A DNA stretch of 64,000 nucleotides from Antedon bifida (taxonomy: Eukaryota; Echinodermata; Crinoidea; Comatulida; Antedonidae), in assembly GCA_963402885.1 (NCBI GenBank), contig OY727097.1, positions 32,412,285-32,476,284 of the forward strand. Direction: 5' to 3'. The notes under the pieces were generated by a model. That model did no database searches, was not told the origin of the DNA, and saw only the letters and a program-made list of their open reading frames with translations. This document shows positions 35,451-49,499 of this stretch, piece by piece. Made by a program: the position numbers and the translations under genes. Positions within the stretch are counted from its first letter, which is position 1. Each line of letters begins with the position of its first letter.

Positions 35451-36024
35451 TAACTTTGCCTTCTAATTCTTACGTCCTATAAGGTTCAATTGTTGGTAAA
35501 ATACCGTATATTAGTAATCTAAATTAAACTACACTATAATACAGTTCAAAGAGGATGGTATTTAATTTAATATCGACGATAAATTGATTGGACAATTTGC
35601 TGATACTGCTTAATAAAACGATGAATCCGAATCTATCTCATTAAATTCAAATACGTGTTCTTTAAATTTTCTGCTCTATTGAATGGGAAAGATATTGCTT
35701 AGATTGTGTCAATTTGCTATAATTTCCTTTATAAATGGATGATCAATTAAATATTGTAATGGGGTACTGACATGTTTATCATTTTTGATATGAAATTACA
35801 CTCAACATCTCAACAGTTGCTAAATTAATTTTTCATAGAATATATCGATATTCATTACACAAAAATGTTATTAGTGGTGTTCTGTTGTTAGTAATGAGAG
35901 GAATGCTAATAATAAGAAGATAACAGTGCGACAATGTTTTTAGACAATTTTAATGTGTGTACTTTCAGCCAAAGTTTCAAGCCATTCATGAGTTTGACAA
36001 TAAAGTTTATTGAATTGAATTGAA

Positions 36025-37488
36025 GAAGATACCAGCGAAGAATGTCATTCTATCTGAAGACTACATTGTCGGTTAGCTGTCTATACAGCGGCTAATAATA
36101 AGAAGATACCAGGCAAGAATTTAATTCTTCTCTGAAGACTACATTGTCAGTTAGCTGTCTATACAGCAGCTAATAATAAGAAGATACCATGCAAGAATTT
36201 AATTCTTCTCTGAAGACTACATTGTCGGTTAGCTCTCTATACAGCGGCTAATAATAAGAAGATACCAGGCAAGAATTTAATTCTTCTCTGAAGACTACAT
36301 TGTCGGTTAGCTCTCTATACAGCGGCTAATAATAAGAAGATACCAGGCAAGAATTTAATTCTTCTCTGAAGACTACATTGTCGGTTAGCTCTCTATACAG
36401 CGGCTAATAATAAGAAGATACCAGGCAAGAATTTCATTCTTCTCTGAAGACTACAGTGTCGGTTAGCTCTCTATACAGCGGCTAATAATAAGAAGATACC
36501 AGGGAAGAATTTCATTCTTCTCTGAAGACTACAGTGTCGGTTAGCTCTCTATACAGCGGCTAATAATAAGAAGATACCAGGGAAGAATTTCATTCTTCTC
36601 TGAAGACTACATTGTCGGTTAGCTATCTATACAGCGGCTAATAATAAGAAGATACCAGGGAAGAATTTCATTCTTCTCTGAAGACTACATTGTCAGTTAG
36701 CTATCTATACAGCGGCTAATAATAAGAAGATACCAGGGAAGAATTTCATTCTATCTGAAGACTACATTGTCGGTTAGCTGTCTATACAGCAGCTAATAAG
36801 AAGATACCAGGGAAGAATTTCATTCTATCTGAAGACTACATTGTCAGTTAGCTCTCTATACAGCGGCTAATAATAAGAAGATACCAGGCAAGAATTTCAT
36901 TCTTCTCTGAAGACTACAGTGTCGGTTAGCTCTCTATACAGCGGCTAATAATAAGAAGATACCAGGGAAGAATTTCATTCTTCTCTGAAGACTACAGTGT
37001 CGGTTAGCTCTCTATACAGCGGCTAATAATAAGAAGATACCAGGGAAGAATTTCATTCTTCTCTGAAGACTACATTGTCGGTTAGCTATCTATACAGCGG
37101 CTAATAATAAGAAGATACCAGGGAAGAATTTCATTCTTCTCTGAAGACTACATTGTCAGTTAGCTATCTATACAGCGGCTAATAATAAGAAGATACCAGG
37201 GAAGAATTTCATTCTTCTCTGAAGACTACATTGTCGGTTAGCTCTCTATACAGCGGCTAATAATAAGAAGATACCAGGGAAGAATTTCATTCTTCTCTGA
37301 AGACTACATTGTCAGTTAGCTCTCTATACAGCGGCTAATAATAAGAAGATACCAGGGAAGAATTTCATTCTTCTCTGAAGACTACATTGTCGGTTAGCTG
37401 TCTATACAGCGGCTAATAATAAGAAGATACCAGGGAAGAATTTCATTCTTCTCTGAAGACTACATTGTCGGTTAGCTCTCTATACAGC
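36025..37488. repeat. 78-bp minisatellite, about 19 copies
   Basis: Unit starts CGGCTAATAATAAGAAGATA and ends GTTAGCTCTCTATACAG. The middle, GGAAGAATTTCATTCTTC, is a near palindrome. Variants AAT/ATT, GTC/GTCAG and CTGTCT/CTCTCT form blocks repeated in order, which shows multi-unit duplication. Just upstream (35985-36022), ACAATAAAGTTTATTGAATTGAATTGAA looks like a retroelement tail. Confidence 0.93.
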
Positions 37489-39163
37489 GTATCACCCAAT
37501 ATTTTTCTTTATTTTGTATATTTCCGTACTTTTTGTTAACGGCTTATTATAAATAAAAAATTATTTTTCTCATGGTTTACCACCGTTTTCATTTTGATGA
37601 CGTCATCATGTCCAAATACTAATATAATGAAATACTAATGAATAACGCTAGTCACGTAATTTCGCCTGTAGTACTGTATTTTTTAATCTATAGTATAAGT
37701 AATAATAGATCATCGCAATTGTACCACCATTATATGGAAGCTAACGAGATATGAATTAATATAAACATTTCGACCATTGCATTTTATGACATCATATGGC
37801 CAGCTGAATTAAAAAAGTAGTTTGTTCATCTGTCCGTTTATAGTATATCGTTTAAATGAGCAAACATAATGCCACTTCTACGTGGCTGATTTTCATCCAA
37901 GTTGAATATGTTTTTGCTCAGATAATTATCTTCCGAAGTTGTTATTATTCATTAGTCATTATTCTAAAAATAGATAGTAGGTCTCGTAATTTCACTTATG
38001 CTTCACTGTATACAGTTATATACTATGACTTAAAACATACATGATTCTGCACTATGAACATTATTACTTCAGGTGATTGTCTAGGATGACATAATCAACC
38101 ATTCTGTATTCTAGTTTAAGTTTATTTAAATCCATATCCCTTCAATCGCAGCTGACATGACAAATATCTAAACGAGTTATACGTAGAGGGCGAAATATTA
38201 CATGGTTTTTATGACAATACAGTAAGACTAAGAGGGGATAGACTAAGAGGGGATAGGCTAAGAGGGGATAGACTAAGAGGGGATAGGCTTTGCCTATAGC
38301 GTCTATCTTGGAACTCAGCCTTGCTGTTTCCGATACAATGTGATAGTTTGATGTCGAATCAATATATCGGTAATATATTTACTAATGTTCGTCTTTCCGT
38401 TCATTCATGCCACTCCTTCCTCATAGATTCAAAGATTGTGAAGGACAGTACACCATCATGATGCATCAGTCCAACATGATTGTGTAGAGGTTTAGCTTTT
38501 ATAAATTGCACATTCATTGCTTTCAAACTAATAGGACAGGTCGCATATATTACGACATATTTCTGTTTTATTATCTCATAGTTTTCATATTAATAATTTG
38601 TTATTGTTCTTAAACAATGTAAACATGATCGGCTGAGTGGGCAGCCAATTCTGGTATTGTATCTACATATTTCCAAAGTATCATGAATATTTGGTAATAC
38701 AGTACATCACATGTGATACATGACATGCATCTAGTAGTGACCTAACCTTACATGATACAGGCACCCATGTGATATAAATGAAATGGTGTTTTACCAAATA
38801 TTCCTATGATACTTCGGAAATAGACAATGTGAAGATGCAGCACATCGGGTGGAGTGGGTTCGTAGGCAAGGTTTGATTAGAAATTTTGATAAACCACGAT
38901 TTGATTTTACCAAAATACAGTTGTTGAGGGTGGATAAATCCATATCCTGTTTATTGTGGGGGCTGTGGATGTCGCCACATTGTGTATATTCAGGCACGCG
39001 TTACTATTCGTAGTTATGATATGGAAACCACCGAGGATTAGATTGGCCAATTATATATACCTGAATGTTAGAAACAAAAACGTTTCCAAAAGCCCATAAG
39101 ATGGCGCTATGCATATTGCAAAACTGTCAATGATGTACGTCTTGACTGTCTGTGACGGAAAAC
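37489..39163. other. Intergenic region, no gene seen
   Basis: Four copies of a 17-bp unit (ACTAAGAGGGGATAG) lie at 38226-38288. An inverted pair at 38669-38697 and 38791-38821 encloses about 90 bp. A plus-strand frame at about 38830-39012 stays open for 58 codons without any recognised family. Confidence 0.55.
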
Positions 39164-39345
39164 TTAAATTAAACTTTTATTACGCCTTATGACATTTCTA
39201 GTATCCATTGCCTAATTCACATACTATCTAACTTTTATTACGCCTTATGACATTTCTAGTATCCATTGCCTAATTCACATACTATCTAACTTTTATTACG
39301 CCTTATGACATTTCTAGTATCCATTGCCTAATTCACATACTATCT
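39164..39345. repeat. 57-bp tandem repeat, three copies
   Basis: AACTTTTATTACGCCTTATG and the following 37 bp are repeated three times with almost no changes. Confidence 0.92.
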
Positions 39346-40980
39346 ACATGGTATTGTTTCAATCAGGGAAGAGTTAAATTACTTGTAATTTCACTCTTCC
39401 CTCGTTTCAATAAACTTCAAAGTACACTTCAGGTTTTAGTAGGACTCATTTAATTATTAATTTCGGTATAAAAAAAAACAAAAGGCATAGCAGATGTTTT
39501 GTTTCACATAATTTATTATTTGAAATCAATAAAACATGTTGTTAAGAAGACATAACTAAAAAATAACATTAAGAAGAAAATATGAAACTATTGCATTAAA
39601 ACCTTTAAAGGTATGTTTGTTGGACCGTGGATTCAATAATTAGGTTAATTATTTAATTCATGGTTTAACACAGTCCTGGCGATACTTTATTTAAAGTATT
39701 ATTAAGGTACTGTAGTTCTATAATGCATGATAAAAATACCAAAATCAAACATTGGTGCTCATCGAAACAAACACATTAATTTTACCAAGAAGATTTCATC
39801 ATTGAGTACGGTACCTAAATAAAAGGCAATTGGTAAAGGACACGCGCACACACACAAACTTAAAAATACTTTTTTTTTTCAAATTACAGTTGACTAGATA
39901 AACTACCGAATATTATCTACATGTTATGACCTCTGTGTTTCTTGTTTAGTATATGTTTCCAATGCAAACAAATAATCTAAATTTCTCTTGGCTATTTCTA
40001 TAAGCTGACTTGGGTGAAGAAATTACATTTTATAATAATTAATCAAGAGATAGTATCGCAGCCATCAATGTATTCCTTATCTCAGTGTTTCTTACAATTA
40101 AAATCTAACTCAAAACCACAAAATACCGTCTTAAACTAATTAGGCACTTGCATATACTCCCTCTCAATTTTCATAAGACAGCATATTTCGATGAGTATGC
40201 GCAGAAGTTAAATTCGTTGTAGTCGCGTGTAAAGTCTACCACATACTTCGATCCATTTTAATAATCACTATCACTGTACTTTCATTCGCCATTCAATTCA
40301 CTTGAGATTTTGAAAAATTTAAGATCAGCCCATCTGAAATACCTTAACAAAAAACAAAACACTGGAAAAATAACTGTGGTCCACAGTTATTTTTCCAGTG
40401 TTTAGTCTTTTCTGTAAAGCACTCTATGGTATATGAATTAATATTGTTTACATTGTGTGAAAGCCTGCTTGTATTATTTCATGTTAATTATCAGTAGTAT
40501 AAGTGTTTAGAGCCTCGGTATTAGTACCGTTTGTAAATGTATTATTAAGTGTAAATAATTATTCATATAATATGGTCATGATGTTCCCTTCGTTGCTTCA
40601 AATATTCCGACAGCTTCCAACATTCCCAAGAGCATTGTTGCAGAGTTATAATCATTAACCCAGTGCAAATGCCTATAATTATTCATCAACACTTAATTAA
40701 ACGGTTGATCTATTTAAGATTCGTGTTCGTTATAAAGTGCATCTGAAATGATGGTATACATGATTGATGAATGGCTTTGAATAATATCGATATAGTACAT
40801 GTGGATAAAGTAAGTGAGATACAGTAAAGTTACTAAATATAGAATTAGCAAACAAATATCCATACACTTTTGTTTAAATAATAACGAACAAACTAACTAT
40901 AACTAATTATTATTATTATCCCATAGTTACTTATTTATGCATATGCCGTTGTTTGAAGTTTGTAAGTTCAGGGTCTTTTT
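39346..40980. other. Intergenic region with a perfect 23-bp-arm palindrome
   Basis: The arms at 40357-40379 and 40381-40403 (left arm AAACACTGGAAAAATAACTG...) are exact reverse complements around one base. Otherwise AT-rich sequence with no gene seen. Confidence 0.7.
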
Positions 40981-41080
40981 AGTCGCGTGGAAGCGACTCT
41001 ATAGTTCACTATGTCGGTCGGTCTGTCTGTCTGTCGGTCTGTCTGTCCGGTATCACTATGCATTGTAGCACGCGACTTAA
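40981..41080. mobile_element. Short inverted-repeat element with a GGTC/TGTC microsatellite core
   Basis: It opens with AGTCGCGTGGAAGCGACT and closes with GCACGCGACT, so AGTCGCGTG and CACGCGACT form terminal inverted repeats. The core is CACTATGTCGGTCGGTCTGT, continuing as tandem four-base units. A second partial copy lies at 2697-2755. Confidence 0.55.
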
Positions 41081-43404
41081 TGGCTGTTGGCCTTGTTCAT
41101 GTTCATTTTAAAATAGCTTGTGCGAATACATGTAGGCCTAAGTGATACATAAAACACATACACATTTTCAGGTATGGGTTGTCAACATCGTAGGCCTATC
41201 TTAAATATGGTTTTGTTGATCCCATACATTAGATAACATAATGTCGTGTTGCAAACACACCAATCATGATTAGTTATTCTGTAATATTTTTATTTTTGAA
41301 ACTTACTAACATCAACTAATTAGTTAGTACAGTACTTTATCAAAGACCTTCGACTATCTTATTTATGAAGTAGTACAAATATTGGTGATGAAAACAACAG
41401 TATTACTTGTGGCTATGATATCCATCAACAGAGTAAATTGTACGTGTAACGTCATATCAGCTTTTACTTTTGTAAACAATTGAAAAATGCAATCTAGCAA
41501 CATTGATTAACCTTAGTAGGGCTGTTGGTTATTGGCAGCCCGAAAATCAATATTATATGGTACCAGATTCAATACGTCAGCCGACTTCCAACTGTGTGAC
41601 TTGTGCCATCAACATTGCCCTTAACAGTCGGGTGGATTCAATAATTAGACTTCGAAACACTACCCGTAGGCTTAGAGTTGGAATTTTGAATTAAATTGAG
41701 ATTCCATTCAAAATGTCTGAAGTATTTTTTCCTCATTGATCTCTCTGTTTCACTAATATTGCGCAACAATGTTCCCCTAATATTGGCTTATTGTTTGAAG
41801 TCAGGTTGTCGCTTAGGTACATCAATCGTTTGACAATATCGGGTGAATAATATAGGTGTTATAAATAGGTGCTATTTTTTCTTTCTCTTGTTTTCGTTAA
41901 ACTGTTGGTTTTCGTATTTATTCGTGTTGCTGTTGACAGTTGGAAATAGAACTAGCTAAGTTACAAGTGTTATTGCCTACCTATATTTTTTTTTTGACAT
42001 AGTCCTAAATTCCCTGAAAATAATTCCAAATTCCGAATTTTATGTATTCTAAATTGAAACTCCACTGGTTTTTATGCAATAAACCTTATTTGATTATGTT
42101 GTGTTATTACCACGTCGTCTAATAGATAGGTTTTTCCGTAGAACATCCAGATTAATTTCTATAATAGCTACAACACTCGCCAGTGTGTCTAATTACCTCG
42201 TCTATTACCTATCGTCTGTTACTTAAATCAACCCAGATTATTACAAAGTCGACGACCTTTATTTATGACATCCAGTTTGTTTTGTAAAGCCTATATACCT
42301 TTCCATAAGATTTATTTCTATACTTTGCCAAAAAAAATCCAAATTGCATCGACTGACTGAAAGTGGGTAAATGACATTACAACATTTAGAAACAAATCTA
42401 CGTTGCACCATATCTAATGTATCAGCTTGACGTAGGCCCTAATATTACATAAACTAATATTATTATTATAATCATCATTCATACATTACTGAAGTTACCG
42501 AAAGTGCTGTTACCTGATGACAAAATAATAATATGAATTAATTAAGATCCAAATTGTATCATAGTTAATTGTCATTCAATCAATTCATAAATATTAATAG
42601 TTTATTAATGCTGCTATGTGTTGTTTTTATTATAAATCAAATACTTTGTCTGAAGCACATGGTTAGACACCAAATATTTAGATCCGATTTTATGGACATT
42701 TGAAAAAAATTAGGCCATTTCAGAAAATATAATAATAATAACTATTAAAATGTATTTATTATAGATCTAATGAATTCCCTGCCTAAGATCATCTAGCTTT
42801 ATTAGCTAATTTATTATTACTAAATATTAACATTATCATATTTATTATCTAATTAATTCCTTTTCTGAAGTACACTTACCAACCTATACCCTAACATTCC
42901 ACTCCGCCTAACCTAATTTCTAGGCCTCTTTTCATATTTTTTTTCCGAGACTACTCTATTATATATACCTATTTTCATCGCTGTTGATTTATTTGTTTAC
43001 GAATACAGTATTACTATATTTACCGCCGAGGTTGCGTATCCGGTTTCATTATACAAACTGATCAACAACTAAATATTTGAAATATTGAATTATTTATGAT
43101 GGAGAAACAAAAGTAAATATTCATTCCTATGCAGTAATATTACCGTTGTCAAATGTACCGTATTGTTGTTAATGCAGTACAAACAATACAACCATTTAAT
43201 AATGATTCAATTATATAAGGTGATTTCTGACAAGCTGTCATTGTCTATTTAACAATGTTCAGTGCGTATAATGTCTATGGATACAACACGTTTCAAAAAT
43301 AATATACGAATTTTAGAGAGAGAAGTTGTTCTAATTTCGGTATCATAAACGTATTATTAAGCTTTACTTGAAAGTGTGTCAAGTTGGTCTGTTTTCGGCA
43401 TCAT
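41081..43404. other. Intergenic region, no gene seen
   Basis: A 63-codon frame at 41503-41694 ends RLRNTTRRLRVGILN, which resembles the start of a LINE endonuclease ORF, but it is too short to claim. The remainder is AT-rich. Confidence 0.5.
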
Positions 43405-43945
43405 GTACTTTACTTACTTTACTTCAAAGTGCGTTAACGGACTTTGAATCATTCTTACGTTGTTCTTTTTTCGGCATTAGGCCTACCTATGTGTTCTTAT
43501 ACTTTACTTCAAAGTGCGTTGACGGACTTTGAATTATTCTTAAGTTGTTCTTTTTTCGGCATTAGGCCTACCTATGTGTTCTTATACTTTACTTCAAAGT
43601 GCGTTGACGGACTTTGAATAATTCTTAAGTTGTTCCTTTTCGCCATTAGGCCTACCTATGTGTTCTTATACTTTACTTCAAAGTGCGTTGACGGACTTTG
43701 AATCATTCTTAAGTTGTTCTTTTTTCGGCATTAGGCCTACCTATGTGTTCTTATACTTTACTTCAAAGTGCGTTAACGGACTTTGAATCATTCTTAAGTT
43801 GTTATTTTTCGCCATTAGGCCTACCTATGTGTTCTTATACTTTACTTCAAAGTGCGTTAACGGACTTTGAATCATTCTTAAGTTGTTATTTTTCGCCATT
43901 AGGCCTACCTATGTGTTCTTATACTTTACTTCAAAGTGCGTTGAA
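43405..43945. repeat. About 84-bp minisatellite, six to seven copies
   Basis: Units start CTTATACTTTACTTCAAAGT and contain GGACTTTGAATCATTCTTAAG and TTAGGCCTACCTATGTGTT. Small length changes in the T-run create frame differences between units. Confidence 0.92.
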
Positions 43946-46338
43946 TGTACCATTTTCAATGGTCATTTTAGTGGATATAATAGCGCGGCTGTAAATTAAT
44001 TAGTTGAACTTCACCGTGGGTCCAGATAATGAATGTATTTAAACCAAATAAGTAAATAAAACTGGACTCTTTCCAAATTATTTCGGCCATGACTTGAAGT
44101 CCCAACTGCTTTAGCTACTCCGCGTATGAAAAGTAGTCCACACTAATAATTATGTGGCATGATCTCTTTTGATGCGTTCCAAGTGGAATGTTTGGTTCTT
44201 TGTTGTGCTGCCATACACAACAAGGCCGCATATTCATTTACAGGGCAAACATATTAATCATTTTTGTACAAATACTACAATTCAGCGTTTTATGCTGCAA
44301 TGTATTTATGTGATTGAATAACCGATATTGATACCGAATATATCTTATCTTTTTTTCTATGTATGCCTACGAATTGATTTCATCACTCCACCATTGTAAC
44401 TATATGACCACCTCACTATAAAATGCTTTGAATTATGGCTAAATGTGTAAAACGCATTTACTAAAACCATAAATGCATGATAATAATTTTTATTAGAAAT
44501 GATAGTGATGTTTTATGTTATGATTAATCCAATTTATCATCAGTAAATGCTGTCATTTCAATAATAACAATATGACCTAGCTATCGTAAGTTATAAGTAT
44601 GCATTTACAATGTAAATTGTTTGTTTTGTAATATAATGAAACTGAAAGGGTAACCGCCGACGATTATAATTTTGTTTATCAATAATTAAATTACACTAAA
44701 TATTTTGATTTTGTTTGATAAAATTCAATATATTATAGAAAGCATAAAATAAGCATAAAATGGATTTGTATTTAAAGAGATGATTCTATATTTAATGTAG
44801 GTAATCTGTATGTGTATTGACAATGAAAAGATAGAAAGTATATTTTTGATTAAATTCTGCCGTATAAATATGTATACGTGGAACCATTATCGAAAAAAGA
44901 CAGCGAGATGGCTGCTAAAATAAAAACACATTATTCATGAAGTATAGTTTCAGTCATTATTGATGAATCTCGGGTTTTCGTTCTTTATGTATATAAAATG
45001 ATATATCTTCAAAGAATGTTAGGATTGAATTTGACTACTTAAAGTATCATATCAATGCAACGTAATAAAATAACAACACGTAAAATAATACCAATACAGG
45101 TATAGTACGTCGTGTTATAATTTGCAAAAACACATAATAATGGAACACGCGTGTTAGCAGGAAATTGTTTTATATCATTGTTTTTGGGTTTGGGTTGCAA
45201 TTGTTAAACATTATTTTCCGAGATACACGATTGCTACTTCTGGAGACTCACATTGTGTTGTTCCCATTGTCTTCGATTCCGGCGTGTTGTTCTTAACATG
45301 GAGAAAGAAGTTTTTTTTCTCTTTTGTGGCGTAAACACCACTTTTATTCACATTCGTATTATATTTCATGTCATTACATAAAATCATATTATTTATCACA
45401 TTTTTGTTAATTCGAAATGTCATTACAATTTGATAAACTTCATCAGTAACATTGTTAAATTGTTGAAAGCCGTATTACTTCCTTTTTTCATTAATTTTCT
45501 TAAATTTTTCTATACACTTACAAAAGAAGTTTAAAAAGATAATACAAAGACGTTTGGTCTAAATAACCTTTTTGTTTCCAAACATCGTTATGACATATTT
45601 ACTTTCATTGTAAATGATCATTATCATCTATCTCATTTTAAAATATTCACAATCAGAAAGAACAATTTTCCCTTTGTGAGTTTGTCATTTCATTGTTTTT
45701 ATTTTAGAACCCTAATTATACAATTTATTTATATACAAGATAAAATGAATAAAAATCATAATAAATCAGTACCTGTAACTCGTATCACAGTAATTCCTTT
45801 TCTGTTCATTATAACAATATAAATATGTATACCAAACGAACCTATATTGTATTTGCAATGTTAGCAGATGAGACTAACAGCAAGCAAGTTTAATTTTAAA
45901 GATTCGTAAAAACTAAAATACCGAATTACCGTAGATTCATGAGTGTAAACAATTATTCTATATACAATTAGAATCTATATATTTTTGCACATGACGTCAT
46001 TCTTCGCCGGTTATTCATAAATAAAGTGAATTTGCATTGATGTTCTGATGCATCTTACATGAAGCCTAAATTTAATTTATAAACGACAACGCAGCTCTAT
46101 TACCAAGATACCACTCATTATACAGATTGCTTCACAGCCGGTCGTGTTTTTGCAATGCTACCGTAACATACAATGTCTCCGCGCCAAATTCGTAACTGAA
46201 AACGTTTACCTTTTACACGAGTTCTGGAAAGCATTGCATCCTGGTTTCTATCAAATATTGCAGGAGCAAACAAAGCTGTCGTCTGAAAGCATCAGGTGAC
46301 AGTTGTTATAACCAGTGCGCCCGTGAATTATATTGAGT
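43946..46338. other. 5' flank of the alpha-like receptor gene
   Basis: AT-rich sequence without a recognised gene. The promoter and 5' UTR of the alpha-like subunit must lie at the right end of this stretch; no clear core motif can be claimed. Confidence 0.55.
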
Positions 46339-49300
46339 ATGGTCGTAGTTAACACTCACATCATGCATGTACTAATAGTATTGAGTACAGTATTTCTATT
46401 ATATAATGACGTCAGGTAAGTGATTCTACTGTTATTTATTACTGAGGTATATCTAATTACCAGTACCACATTTATTTAGATTCGTATATATCTGAAGATA
46501 TGTCCGTTTTACCATACTCTACATGGTTTAAACATTCCTGTGTGGAGTAAAGCAATGTAGTAATAGGCGCTTCACAACTCTGAAATGTGATATTTCATTA
46601 AAATGCACAATTTGTTTAGATTTTGCCGTTATCATATGTGGTTAAGTTAAATCAAATTTACAGTGCTTACTTAGTAACACAATAGTTGCTACTAATGACT
46701 GGCTCAGTGTAAATGATTCCTACTTTGATGTGGTGCAAATACAAAATGAGTATTTTACTAATGTTTGACAATCACACTATTGATTCTACGTTCATTCCCA
46801 TATAGATGGGTTTCGGCAATAATTTAATATACGTCCTATATAAACACACATTCATGTTTTTATGATATCGTGATGTCAACGTGTGCCATTACGTAATGTC
46901 AACATTGTAATTAAGTTACATCAGTGTATAAAGTATATTGCGAAACATTGATGGTAAAAAACTGAATATGTCAAACCAGGAATTCTGAACGAAGAGCCAA
47001 ATTTTACTCGAAGCGCATATGAAGCAAATTATACTATGTCCAAAATGTTTAAATGAGTGATCATGCGCTACTCGTTCATTATTGATTACTAAACTAATTT
47101 CCAGAAATTATCGTTATATTTAATTTCGATGTGTGTAATTTGTAACGACGTATAATAATTCTAAGCGTTTGAAATGCTTTTAGCATATATCTATACTCCT
47201 TCACTACTAACGTTTATTTAATTCTCTAACACACCTAATACCTTAAAGAATCATGAATCATCGAAACATGGTATTTTTATTTATTTATTTTATTACACCT
47301 TATTTATAGAGGGTGACCCTAAACAGTGTATGCTGACAATGAAGGGGCCCTCTTGATGAGTGACAGTGGCTGTGTGTATACTAGTACACCGGGGTACCCC
47401 CTACTCATCCTTAAACATATAGGCCTAAATATTGCAAATGAGTAACTGTAAGCCTATACTTAATCGTATATTTGACTTCAGTGTGATGATAGGTCTATAT
47501 TTTGAATCCAGAATCAACACTTGATAATTGGTAGGCATTGTGGGTATTTTAATTTAGTAATAGTAAGAAACATAAGTAAATTACACTTTAAGTTGTTATT
47601 AAAAAAATATTTATTTATTATTGAAGTTAAGCAATAGTTGTTAAACCATGAAGTAATTGAATTGAACGTTGGACCCACATTAATTCCTTCTAGCAGCTGC
47701 AGCAGCTGTTTATTCGTATATTTATTACTATAAAATCATAATTATTAAAAATCAAAATAACACAAATCAGCCAACAATACATTTATGAAATATACCTCGT
47801 ATTTACATTTAGTCAACGCCTCCCATGGCCCATGTCTGGGAATTCGGTACTCACTTCAAACATCTCTGTACCATAATGGATGTATTGTGTTTATAAAGTA
47901 GTTTTACTCAATTGCGTATTCTGGAGAGAAATAATTATAGTATAAACAATAATAGTCTAAATCATGCTTACATGCATTTATATTCATTACAGGTATATTT
48001 CTTGTAAACAGTACCGTAAGCATGCTGTTATTATTATACAATGATATACCATGTTAAAAAATATCACAAAATTACTTATTCATAAAATAATGATGATATT
48101 CTCTTATTTTCAATAACAATCTTGATTGTCTATCTATTGTTCTCTTCGATATACAAGCTACATGATTCCCATAATAAATCGATAAAATACAATATGGAAT
48201 GCATAATTAAAAACACTGTATGTTAATTCACGAGTTGGTCTATATTAACAAACATATTGTATTTTACATTATGATGGTAACTAAGGTACTGAACCATGTG
48301 TCGTGTGAGGTGACATGAACAAATATAAATACTATTTGAGAAAGATATTTTCGGTTATTTTTACATTTGCGGTTATTGTTTACGGCATTTTGTGAACCAT
48401 TTTCACATTTGCGGGCTCATGGTCCAGTAATAATTGTAGCTTAACTTCAAAGGATATTTATATAAATGTTATACTATCTTAAAATAAATAAAGCTGGATT
48501 TTAGATGATGAAGTTGTCAGCACATTTTGTCCCAGGTAGGCATACACGAGGAGAGCAGACGAAATCGGTTACTTAACAAACGCGTTACCCTCTCAAAAGA
48601 TATCGTGTAACTCGATTAGGTTAAAATATGACGCGATCTAATCAAAGCAAATGGATGACGCTGAGTGAACTCCTTTGGGGACGGGTTTCATACATAGTTA
48701 TGCCGTATTACTTACTAGTTGATATATCAACTGGATTAGAGTTACGGAATTAAAACACGGATGAATATCAAAAGTCGAATATAGATGGATCAATGACTTG
48801 TTCCATGTCCAAATTGATCAAAATAAAACATATAGATGTCATTAAGTCCGCCCGCCGTCTACTTATTTTCACTTTAAGTTTCGTTTGGGTATTGCAGTGG
48901 GCAATTTTTGTATTGCATGTTTTATCTGATAATTTGCCTAATTATTTAGATGTGTAATAATAACTACACAGATTAGGATATTACAAAACTATATTATTCT
49001 TCTATTGCATTTGAAAGTACGTTGATGTTAAATTCGGTCTGCTAGTGCGTTTGTAGTTTATAGTAAATAACGTTCAACAAGGAAGATGGATATAGAGGGC
49101 CAGATGTGCTGATGGTATTGAAGCTTGTGTTCGATTAGATTTAATCCTGAAATGTATGTCTAATTATAATCGCAAAATAGTCAAATTGTAAAATCATAAT
49201 CATAACAGTCGAATTAAACACAAAAAGGAGAAAGAGGTATTAGAAACAGCTCGTCATGTTAGTCATTCCGTGACTCTGTATTGTTTTTTTTTTCAATAAT

Positions 49301-49441
49301 GTATAACACGTTCATATCATTATCTGCACATTTTGTTTGATTGGTTGGTTGACTGCAGACAAAAATGAGTTTGTTTTACCGGCTTTTACATTTTTTAATG
49401 GAATATTTAATTTAACCAATTGGATGCTTACAATGATTTGA

Positions 49442-49499
<58 letters not shown>

